Source of the DNA: Fasciolopsis buskii
Taxonomy: Eukaryota > Platyhelminthes > Trematoda > Plagiorchiida > Fasciolidae
Assembly (NCBI GenBank): GCA_008360955.1
Contig: LUCM01000239.1
Coordinates: forward strand, 124,125-188,124
Direction of reading: 5' to 3'
Length of the DNA: 64,000 bases
This document shows positions 12,250 to 24,490 of this stretch, in pieces. A program made the position numbers and the translations under genes. The notes below the pieces were generated by a model. That model did not search any database. It was not told the origin of the DNA and saw only the letters and a list, made by a program, of their open reading frames with translations. Position 1 is the stretch's first letter. Every line of letters begins with the position of its first letter.

Positions 12250-15200
12250 CTCCACAGAATAGGATTGAATATTCTTTTCCATCTTCGTGGAACCTTATTC
12301 ATTAAGTAATTGAATCAGGTTTTCGCTTTGCAGACAGAGTAACAATTAACTTTGCTTCCTGAAGTGATTTGAGCGTAAACCTTCCCATTGACTCCATCAC
12401 AACCGAGGTAAATTCGATTGCTACTTGTAAACTTGCCTCACCGACTAACTAATTCCGTTGCATTATAACAACCGGTCAAATCTGAAACCCATTAGGCAAA
12501 ATTACATGGATGGTTGCCTGTTCCAATAGACATTTTATTAATGACAGATCCAGCTTGCGGGTTCTCCACCTGGGAGCTAGGAATTTTTTGCGTTCATTAT
12601 CTAATATTACGTAATTGGCATATGTTGTTTGTAGACGGAACAGTGTCATGAATACCGATGCCCACTACTTACAATGACGGGGTAATTCCCGTCATTCCAA
12701 AGATGAAATACGACAATCGGTCTCGAGACCTCATTCCCTTCGTAATTTCGCATTCAAAAAGAATAATCTCACGATAAATATTAGCATGTTTAATGTAATA
12801 CAGTTCCCAATGGGTCTTCTTGATGAGCAAAGCGGTTTAAATAGACCGAACACGTGAATCATCTTCTGTCTTGTTTCTATCATCTGTTTTATGGCAAACG
12901 TTTTGGCTGACTGTTGCTCGGTTGCCATATTTCGGAAGCTAATTTCTGGTCTACAAAGTAGTTTTTCACGGTTTGCCTGAATTCACGGAAAACATTGGAG
13001 AAAACCATAGGTCTTTTTTTCCCTTAGGCCGTGTAATTGCGCAAAAGATTTTATTCTTATCAACTATCTTACAGTGCCATGTTACCATTACAAAACACCT
13101 AGTCTTTTTCTCTGTACTATGCACAAAAGCATCTAATTAGAACAGATTTTTAGGGAAATACTTTTCTAATAGTACTACAAGTTTTCATATGTATGATTTC
13201 CTTTGATGAGTAGTCATTCTTATTCAAGGCAGTCCATCTGATCACAGAGTAAACCGGAAAAGTATTTGCAAACACAGAGATCAAAAAAACAATTTATTGC
13301 AATTCTGTTTGCTTCTGTATCTTTACTTTTTCGTTATTTTTAAATTTGCCGGGCAAACTTAATATCAAATGCTGGTTAGTTAGTCCATCAATCAAAATAA
13401 TTCACGTGATCGAGCAGATGAAAACACTGAATTTAACCGTATTCTTTCATAACAGACAGTTGTTGCCCATATGCTGCAAAGGACTTAGAACAGTGAAACC
13501 AGTTTGGGCGAGTGGATTTTCCAAAGTATCTTAAGTTTGGATTCCAACTGGAGTGCTCATATGACTGACAAACGAGAAAACAAATCACCGCGTCTCAGAT
13601 GGATGCCTTACTTGCGTTAACACTTATGTATATAATGGTACTAATGCTCATAGCATTGATTATGCCTAGGATACTTATAATCAGATTTACCATAATAGTA
13701 CAACTAATGCCTGTATTGTTTGGTGATAGACGGCAAGTTACGGTTACCCGACTGGTCAACAGGCGTGAACTAGTGCTACTTTATGTGGTTTCGTGTTACT
13801 CCAAGTTTCAAATTCGCGATTGCTCGTTCTCTTCTCTCTCGTGTAGCGGGCCTTATGATAGGCTCGGTCATAACACTGGTGTGAGAAACATGTTATCGAA
13901 GTACCTAAACTTTTACTACTACGAACACTTGCAATTATACTCACATCTATACATATAACTATGCTCCCGTTCGGACTTATAAGTCATTTATACGGATAAT
14001 AGTGTTTATGCTTACTTTGTTGCCAATGCATTTACGTCTAGTTTTATAGGCATATTGATACTAATACCTACAATGTTACTTTTACTTAGACGAATGCATA
14101 TGCCTATGCTCAAACTTATACTTGGGCTGACACTCATACACACACACACACACACACCGATACTCACACTTATCGTTGGGTCCAAACCAACAGTAACTGC
14201 TATTCGACTTCAACAATGGCGTCGAGCAGTTCATTCCCAGTCGCAAACGTCTAACACGTCTAACGGGATTTCCTTTTCAACCCGGTGCCCCATTCATTTT
14301 TGACAACGGAGAAAAATCATTCACCACAAAATACGGTCTGCAAGTTCATTTGATTATGAAATCATTTATCGCTTGCTAGTGAAAAGAAGTCTTCCAATAG
14401 AACGGTGGCAACTGTCTTACTGGGAAGCCAGGTACAATCAAAATGTAACTGGCAACTATTAAGTAGTAATTTCATCGGACACATTTACGAACTGGAATTT
14501 TTGAACAAAATCAACCCAATCTTTTCTGTTGATTGTGCCAAGAAAAATACCGCCGATTAGGCGAAGGAAATTGGCACATTTCAGGAACCATTTTCTCTAC
14601 AATCTGTTTTCATCCTTGATCGGGAATTTGTGGCATTTGTTTGGTTAGACATTTGTTTTTTCCCGAAACACGGTGATTTCATTTACGTTCGTGCAGCACT
14701 TGTAAATATTGATTTTGGATTCTGCCTACCGCCCGGCAAATTCTTCTGCGGTTTGCATTCAAATGCAGTACCTAATCGATGATGTTTCGACGCCCGGATG
14801 TACAAAATACATTTGTCGCATCGGACTTGTGGCTAGACTGTTCCCTGCTCTGTCGACTGAGAGAACGCCGTCAAATAAGGTTTCCTTCGTTCGTTGCCTA
14901 GCTAACGTTTTCAATATCTCGCTCAACAGTATCGGAACTTTCCTTTCCAACCAAGCTTTCTGAAAATCCCCGGTGAGCAAATCGACCCAATAAATCAAAG
15001 CAAACATTACTTTTAAATTGAGCTGATTTAACTGCATCTAACTACCAATATTTAATTGAATTTCAGTCATCAACATCGCACTAACCCTGATCATCTTATT
15101 CTAGCAGTCGTTAGCCACGAGGGACAAATGAGGCATCGTCCGCCTAATATAACTTCGCTTTATTGGGTATTATGTAGGAGCAATATTTTATCATTTAGCA

Positions 15201-18200
15201 ACTATGTTTCATTGCTAGAACAATCGGCATTTTATTTCACGTGTTACACATAATTTGGATCACTGACTATGGTTCCATAAGTGGAATAGCCAGCCTTCTG
15301 CTCGGCCTGGCTTCATCGATTAGCTGATAGATCATACGCATGGTATCAGCTGTGTGAGTTGCATCCACGCGTGGGTTCGAACCTGGCCAAGGTCGAACAC
15401 TTAGCACATTTTGATTAATTTTAGAGTTATATTGTTTGCTGATATTGTGCGAAATTAGAAAAGCGGTACGGATGTGAACAATGACATTTTTCGACAAGTA
15501 ACCGCGACTACTTGCAACGAAGATAGACCAGGGCAATAAAATAACCTGCGTTGATTTTCTGGCCAATTGAGTTCGTCATGATCAATTAAACTAGCCAGTG
15601 CTTTCATTTATTTTGCTAATTAGTAACGATTTTCCCAAATAAATGGGGCATACATATCCTAGCACAGCTGGTTGGAGCCCATTACCATAACCTGCATTAT
15701 TGTGCCTCATTTTATCTTTGCACTACTGTCATCTGTTAACGTTTCACGAATAGTTACGATTGAAATTGGAATTGAGAGATCTTGTAACGTCGGGTGATCA
15801 ACTCCTCAAATTATTTTTCCCTGCCCAATATGCGGTGCCCGCTGGGGTTAGAATATTTTTCTATTATTTCCATGTGAACATCATCGGGCAAGTGTTCGTT
15901 GCCTTGGTGACTGTAAGCTCCCCATACGGTTTGTTGGAAATAGACGAGTATGCGCGTAACAACATACACTTTACGCCTTTTGTCATCATCATTTCGGGCC
16001 AGACATTATCCTTATAGTCTCGCAAACCCATGCTATCTAAAAACGGGTGGGGCGTTCTGTAGCACTGCCCAATGCGCACTACGTGTGTTTCATTATTTCC
16101 AAACTTTTAATTCCTCTCTCACCGATTAGGCGCCCATGTTCGTGCTTACCTGGCTTACATTATCTGGGCCCCCGGGAATTGTCAGGAGTTGCATGAATCA
16201 TTTAAGTGAAAAGAGGTATTCTACAGCTTTTCAGTTGTTGCATCTCAGAATATAAGTCTTTCCTTCTTTTCATTTGTTATTCTTTTGTTATACAAATGTA
16301 TCACTCACCTTGTAGGACGAAAGCAATTTAATACGTAATGCATAGATAACAATTTGAACATAGTTTTGTGATATCACCTTCCAGTAACAACGTCTTCTTC
16401 CAGTTAAATGAATGGTGACTAATCCACAGAGCTACTGAACATGACTGACGGTGGGTGGTCACTCACGTCAACCCATTCGAGTCATAAGAGCAAACTTTAC
16501 CAACGGCAATACCCACGGCATTTTCGACTGCACGCCACCTATTTCCTTTTGATCAGATGACTAAGATCCCGGCAACTGCTGGCTCCTACATCAGTTGCAC
16601 TGCTGTTCGCCGAAGCACCGGAGATCTTAGGATGAATGGTATGTTTACGTGAACAGAAATCTTTACTTCCCCTTGACTTACCTTGACAAAATTATAGACT
16701 ATCTCGGCCTTTTCCAATAACGTGGGATATCCTTTCTCCCTAACATTTGTTTAGCTCTTTGCATGTACTTGCTAAGATTGGGCGACGTGCATCCACCGGT
16801 TCATTGCGCATTCATGGATTGTTCTGCTGATCGTTGCACAGAATAGGTCAATTATAAAGTGCCATGCAAATATTCTTATACATAACTGTAAACACATTAT
16901 CATTTTGTAGTATATCTTGTATCTTTAACCTTATACTTGTTTTATTAATGAAATAACAATGCACATCATTTTCAGGATGGGGGGCCGCGGGCAACAGAGG
17001 GCTGCCAAGGGGGGGATGTTGACCGGCGTTGGGGGGTTCGAACCCGTGACTTTCTCGTCCAAACGCCACGACCTCTACCCGTTTGGCCACCGCCTGCCTT
17101 TGCTGTCAGTTGTCAGTCTATTATGAGTAATTCGTAGGGGATGATAAAATAATTCGTAATAATAAATGCATGTTGGCGATAAAAATAAGGCCAGTCTTTT
17201 GATCTTCAACGAATAAGCTAACAGAAGTATGGGTCATTTTGTGTATGATTTGTTTCTGTTTAAACAACGGAATTTATTTAAAAATCATTTGATTTATATT
17301 TGCACTCTTAATCGAAATAAAGTTGATGTCAAAATCGACGAAACGAGACGAAGCCCACATGAATTGCCATTTCAGTGTTTTATCCTGTCGTAAAATAAGC
17401 TTATATAAGACAAACATTTTTGAGATGCTAAATAAATGTGAATTGTTTACAAACGTGTCATTTTTTCTACACACGGCAAACGGTTTGAAAACAACCCATT
17501 GTGAGGCTTTGAAATTCGATCCAACGTCGAGCAAATGCACTAATCGATTGGTATTCACACGTAAATCACCTACTACAACAAAATACCAATCAATAATTCT
17601 AATTTGGACTAGACCATACTCATTTCGTTTGCATGGCACACTCGAGTAAAAGATGGGCAAATGTATGGGGAAAAAAATAAACAAAGCAAAACAGATGTTT
17701 TTTACTGCGGTCGACTTTCGAGTTGAGTGACAAGCTAGCACATATCATCGCGTTGGAAACTAATTGAATTTGTATTCGAACAGTTTTTACTCAGGGATGG
17801 AAGCTAACATTTTGCCCGTGAAATGTTTGGCCAACGCTGTTGAGTGTATTAAAACAAACTGGAACATGAAGGCTAACAAGGTAGGAATCCACGAGTACGA
17901 AATTGTAACAGAAGCAGTACAGCGCAACAAGACTGATTAGCATGTAGTTCAGTCTACACTTCAACAATTAACGTTTGTACGCCTACAAACATATTAAATG
18001 TATGCATTGTTTTGTGCCGTTTGACTCGCGAGCAAACATACTACTGATTTCAACAGGTTCTTGCTAGTAATGTCAGCGAAACAGGTCACAGTGTATTGGG
18101 TGTACGGTTCCTCGCATTGTTCGCCGGACGAACTATGTGGAATACTCGACACAACCGGGATTGACGTAACAAAAGTTAAATGTGTTTTTTTCCACTGTTA

Positions 18201-21200
18201 TGAGATACTATAAAGGGACAGTAAAGGATAGTCGGAAAAGAACACATTGACCATTATTTTAAGTCTGCGGCATTTCAGTTCACGAATCCGTAACGTCATC
18301 CTCCTTGGTTCTCTAACGGATGTGAATAGGTAAAAACCGAAGTAAATGGCTGCTTGTGATGATATCCAATCAACTGAAGGAGTCAACAACAGGAGGGCAG
18401 TGCTAGTGACAGTCAGGCTATCCGTGTGCAAGGGATGATTTTCGATGAGTAGAGATTTCTGCCTAGGTGAGAGACACGTTTTGTTGATGACCATAAGGAA
18501 TGATAATTCTCCCTTAATCTGCTGAAATATATTTACTCTGCCTACGGGAATAGGTTCTAATTTTGTGTATAGACCAAAGTTCAAATACGTTAAGTATTCG
18601 TTCCACGTTTTGGTCTTAGCCTTTGCCAGCAACGCAAGCAAAGAGGTCGACAGATAGGAAGATGCCAGAATCCACAGATTTCTGACAAGCTTTTTGCTAA
18701 TAAATCAAGTTCGTTTCTGCGGTCACAGTCCGCATAGTTCACTCAGACGAGCAAAAAACCAAATTACGCTGTAACTGGACACGAATCCAAAGGAATTCGG
18801 GACCTGATATGTGTATGGAACGTTTGTTATCTGTGTCCCAACAGTCTCTGAATAAAATAAACCACATCAATTGTGGACGATTTGGAAATGTCTCTCAGGA
18901 ATCACCACTGCCCCCGGGGTCTCCAAATACGTAATAAACCGGAGGTTTGCATTTCTCGTTCACTTTCACCGGGTCTGGTAGAATTGCCTGGATTTGAAAT
19001 CCCTGGAAATCAAACATTCGCTGATTTTGTTCACTCTTGCACTGCGCATTTCGTTCACCGGGAAGCATTCATCGACGGAGAGTGAAATGAATTCTCTGGT
19101 GCCTGCCGAGTTCGGTTCTAATCAATCGTTTTTCATGCTTAATTGAGCATCTTTCTATCTTGCCAGTTGATAATACACAAATATATGACTCACATGAGTA
19201 CAAAATGCTTCGAGGTGAAAATTCGAAACTATTCAACCTCATAATTGTGAATGATATAATGTTAATAACACTACGTTGTTGGTATATGTAATGCGCCAAC
19301 GTTTCGACTACCATGGGTAGTCTTTCTCAAAGCATTTGTTTGTAAAACTTGCCCTGAGAAAGACTACCCATGGTAGTCGAAAGGTTGGTGCATCACATCT
19401 ACCAACAACGCTGTGTTACTAACGTTAAATAGTTTACAATTAAAACCAATACATGGTGCATCGATTTTTCGATACACTCATTACATCATTTGGTCCTGAT
19501 ATCCAACTTTATGTTTGTAAATTTGGTGGTTCCGTGCGTACTCGGATTGGAAGTTGGTTGTATTCAGTTCTGGTTACCTGTCACTTCCCTCTTCGCCCCG
19601 GGCAAGATTGACATATTTTCTTATCTAAGTACACATCGTCATGCGAATAAAATATTGTTTGACGTGTTCACCGTCCGTGTTCATGCTTCCCCTCATCTTT
19701 TTGAAAGCAACATTTGTGTTCATTTAGTGACGGAAATACTTTCCTACTCGACTGTTTGCATAGCTACCGAGGTGGCTATATTTCCCCAAACATGTTAAGC
19801 TTGCGAAGAACAACAAGCATCTGTCAAGAAAAATGTTTTGTTAATTGTAACTCATTAAATGAACAAATTCGCTAATTGTAGACCGCATGTGGTGGCCTTT
19901 TGTATGCCAGAAAATCTGTTTTCATACATTCATGAGATCATAGTTTCGCGCTCTTTGCTATTCAGGCTCTCTCTTATTCACGGGTTTTGTTCAGCAAATT
20001 TTGAATTAAAACCAAAAAGTAAAAACAAAAATACATTTCTGTTCACTCATTTTGTTCACGACTGAATTTTTTATTTGCAAATTGTTCGTTTCCAACCGGC
20101 AACGTTCTTGAATTTTTACTGAATCCGCATTTTCTTTGCTAATGGGTTTCCAAGTCTTCCCAGAGCAAATGCAATAAGTGTCACACGAATATTTTTTCCG
20201 ACCGCACATGAATTTTTACGTTCAAACAAGTTTTCTCTAGGAATCAAGGTCACTCATGTTGGACTGGCCAAGTAAGCAATCTAAAAACAAATATTAGGAG
20301 AGAGAAATTTGCCGACAATAATAACTGATGACTTTTGCTGATGGTTCGATAGGCTGAGTATTAGTCAAAACCTTCAAAATACTAGCAAGAAAAAATTTCC
20401 ACTACATGACAATGGATGGATTGTGTGTGCGTGTGTGTGTGTGTGTGTGTGTGGTAAAATTCTTTCCTCCAGGCCATGAAGGAAACACTCAGCCAATCTA
20501 GCCGAGACGAATCGAACGAGACGTGTTGTGACTTAGTCGTGCCACTTGCCTATCTCTAACTATTCGTCTATGCGATTAGAATAGAGATTTCCATGTTGAA
20601 CACATCTTCTCCGCATCCAGACATCCAAGGTAAAAAGTATTCTTTGATTCGCCACAAAGTAACGCATAATTCTGAACGCTAGATTCAATCAGAATTTTCC
20701 TTCACTATGCTCGATCAGAGTGCGAGAACACTTACTGCCTAGTTCTCGCGTTTGATGTTCCGATCTATGCTGTTTCCTAAATAAAATGTACGAATATGAT
20801 CAGGACAATACAAATTTACTTTTAGTTTATCACGGATTCCCTCGAACAATGTTTCTTAGCGAGGACTTATCCCGTGGGATTCGAGGAGGACCAAATCACA
20901 ATAATTCTATAGTACTAATAAACTTAAATAGTAATATGGAATTGAGGTACCAACATTAATGGACGATTACGGACTACCAGTATGCACTGGATTCATTCCG
21001 AACGAGGCTACACAAACGAAGACAATGAGAAGCCCACAGCGGTTTGAAGATTCATTAGGATTTAGTTGAAAATTATGCGTCCATATACAAAGTAAGACGA
21101 ATCCCTATAGGTGGAATATTTTCGAGTCTGTCACACTTGAAGCAAGTTCGAACTTCACGATTGACTCCCGCCACGGTTCTCATTAGTTGGTTGTCCAAAT

Positions 21201-24200
21201 AAGCCACAACGGAAGTTTATTTGACCGCATCACGTGACATGCCCATAAGTTCTGCATTGATCCTTTTAAACAGGAATGGATATCAAGCCCGTTAAAAGAA
21301 ACATTCTGGCGATAAATGGCATCGCATTGGGCTTGAAAACGTTCACTCAACTGAAGTTTTCATCTAATAAACCTGCATATTGAATCGGTATTCTAAATTT
21401 ATTTCTATTCCTAGGATTGGTCAACAAGTTCCTCCTGACTGACCTAGCTATATCTCGGTTTGTACAAACGGAAACTGACGGAACCGAATTCACACGGTCT
21501 CTGTCCACAACTTTTCCATATCTATGGGTCTGCGTTACGTTCAATCTGTCCGAGTCGCCTCCATCGTTCTGGATTTGCCGAGGCAAAATTTTGCCAGCTG
21601 GATAAACTATGAACATACGAAATTCTTTAGCAAGCAATGCTCTAGGACAGAAATTCTGTGGGTTAAAAATCACAGTAGCTGCAATTGATTTTACTGTTAG
21701 TGTCCGCAAAACAGTTACCCGTGTACTAAAACAAGTCGCACTTCCCACTTGATTTTAGACTTTAGTAAGGAAGCATCAGTTAGGATACAATCAAAAACTG
21801 GTTTTTCGTTAGCCGCGAAAGTTCTCTATTACGGAGTCAGTGATTGGCGTGTGTGGTCTTAGGTCTTATGTTTAACCGTTGCCTTTATTTCTCAAACTGA
21901 TATACCTCAAAAAGCATAATTCCAAAGGACAAAGCTCAGTCCATGTTGTCTTTTTCAGAAACGCGGATTTGTTCACTCTTAAAATGAGTCCACACGGGTT
22001 CACATATGAGTAAATTAAATCACACAGGCAAACAAACGCGTGTCTATGGTTACTTGAATAAAATCTTGCTTTTGATTAGTTATTCATGATCAGTGATGCG
22101 TCGCCCAATTTTTACCTCTACTGTCAACTGCATGCGACCATCCCAGAAAAGGCGAATCTAAAAATATCATATGATAAGTCGTTTCTTCTTTTTTGCTTTC
22201 AGCCAAATTCGATTCATATTTACCAAATAATACAGTCATTTGTCCGTTTTGAAAAATGATCCATTAGAGGTTTATCACACAGGAGTGCGCCCAAAACCGT
22301 ACCATTGGTAGTTTTATTTTTGTTCTATTCAGATCTATTCATCCTCCGGGTGATTAATTTGTATGCATAGTCCGATTCAAATCTTTACACTATTCGTTCT
22401 TACCAATTCTGACTGGAAGCTGTTTCTGAAGGTCGTGATGTCCCACGACCAGAAGCCAACCGTAAAACGTTCCTGTGCGACACGCGAACAAAACATGGGG
22501 AATATTTTGCGCGTTGAAGAAGTCTGACCTAAATTGTACCGTAGTCGTAGTCATGACTCTGAAGTATGGATGTTTCAGGGCCTCGATTCTTTCCACGATG
22601 GGTTCGTTTGACGCCTAAAATTCTTTGCTTTGCCGCGGATTCCACCACGCCATAGGCGCTGACCAGATTAGAGAGCAGTTACTTGTAACAATTGTCTATG
22701 AGAAGTTCTAACACCGTTCGCAGCTTTGTATGATTCTAAAATTGTTTCCCGTTTGTTGCTATTTAATATACAATGCCGACGAACCATTAGGGATAATTTG
22801 CATGTGCAGATAGTCGTTATTTGTTAGCTAAGTCTATCGCCAAAACAAACGAATTGCATTAGATTGTTTTATTTCCCTTCGGACAAAAATGTAAAGCTTT
22901 GCTTTTTTATGTGAACAGCTGTTGGGTTTTGACAAATCAATCTATTGAGGCAGCTAAAAACATTTTTTTTTAAATGGACAAAGAAAGAAAAAATGATTAT
23001 TTCCGAAGTGACTGGCCAGTTTCAAGAAATAGAACTGTGTAAACCAGTGGAAAACTCAAGACAGGAAACCTTGGTAGACAAAACCAATTCTAATGATAGG
23101 AGCCGTTTCTGTTGCCAGCCAAGAAAATCACACTACAACAGAACGGTGAAAACATACCTGGACTGTCATAGACCGATGTACACACCGGGGCCACGGCGCG
23201 CAATCGTAGACAAGACACAATATGTGCCTGATCGGAACATGACAAAAGCGGAGTAGTTAAACAATTCTTGTTCACGTTTAATCATGCCACTGATTTGATT
23301 AATCCCCGTCTTATCGCTTTGCTTTCTTGGTATACGTGGACTCAGCAATTGATCGAACACCCAGTGTGTAGGACGATCACTTTTTCAAACACAACTTTCT
23401 GTCCTGCAAACTAGAAGCAACGGTTATCAACTTATTACTCAACAATACAACTGTAAGAGTTAATTCAGTTTCCGTACAGTTAAACAACTGAAATAACGAC
23501 AGGTTCGTGTTTGAATCTCCGTGGTAAGGTGGATGGACGGAACTCGGTGGAAATTTACAATATCCAGTTCAACCAGTACAAGGAATTAACAAAAAATAAA
23601 TAACCTGTCAGTAACACTGAAACTTACCGAAATATAAATTTCACGAATAATTCTTCCCTACTTTTGCTATTTTGCCCCGACTTTACTATTTCAGTTGTCT
23701 CTGAAGTTCCAAGACCAATTTATAAAGTATTGTCGGATTAGTCCTCGAATTCGTCTCTCTGCATGCCCAGTAGCAAAAATTTTCTGGCAAGATATCAAAT
23801 TTTCCAGTCACGATTTCTCATTATTCGTTTGCAATCTAAAATCAATTCTGTCATCTAAGATCCAAAGTCAGTACTCGAGAGTCTTGGAGACGGAGAGTGA
23901 GTCATCCAAAACTATTAGGAAATGTCTGCAATCTTTTATCACAAACATTCCTTATGACGATCAAACGAAAGAAGTCGGCAAGTCAATCGCTCATGTGAAC
24001 AAGTGAATAGTGGAGAAAGAAAAGGCGTGCACATGCGATCCAGATCTAACTCTAGACCGAGAAAATTGGTGTCTATGATTCTTATTTTACTTCGTTGGGT
24101 ATATAAGGGGACTGGACCAACTAAGCTTTAATGCTTGAACGAACCGCTTCTGAGTACATCGCAGCGGATCCTATAAGCTGGTCCTCGCTGATTTCGCGAT

Positions 24201-24457
24201 TGTCAGGACCCGACAATTATGCAATCTTGAGTGTCTTATTTGGAATATCAGATCATGGAGAATGCTCTGATCACATTTAACAATTGGTCTGACTAAAGAA
24301 TTGTGAACTGATAACACTCTTAGTTGTTCTGATTGGTATAGCGTCCAGCCAAGCCGAATGAAGCTCACAGTCCAGTTCGGCCAGGCCTTCAGCGGTACCA
24401 CTTACGAACACAGTTTCACAAGATCATCTGAAGAAGTATGCATGGTTGACATTAGTC

Positions 24458-24490
<33 letters not shown>

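Noticed and set aside
17034..17098. A genuine tRNA gene
   Set aside because: A and B boxes are present but acceptor and anticodon stems do not close, and the same head recurs with a common tail at several places, so it is a SINE.
17274..17741. 155-residue minus open frame, the longest in the window, as a single-exon gene
   Set aside because: No initiation context or motif; the inner part is better explained as an exon of gene A (17451-17569).
18198..18641. 147-residue minus open frame as another exon of gene A
   Set aside because: Acceptor and donor choices are all weak, and inserting it breaks the phase chain unless special choices are made.
23495..23545. B-box-like GTTTGAATCTCC as another SINE
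   Set aside because: No A box at the right distance and no shared body or tail.
23694..24006. Terminal exon on + with a good acceptor (TTTACTATTTCAG) and a 103-residue frame to a stop
   Set aside because: It lies in an intron of the minus-strand gene, no upstream + exon joins it, no poly(A) signal follows, and the peptide resembles nothing. Left as chance, though a small nested gene cannot be excluded.
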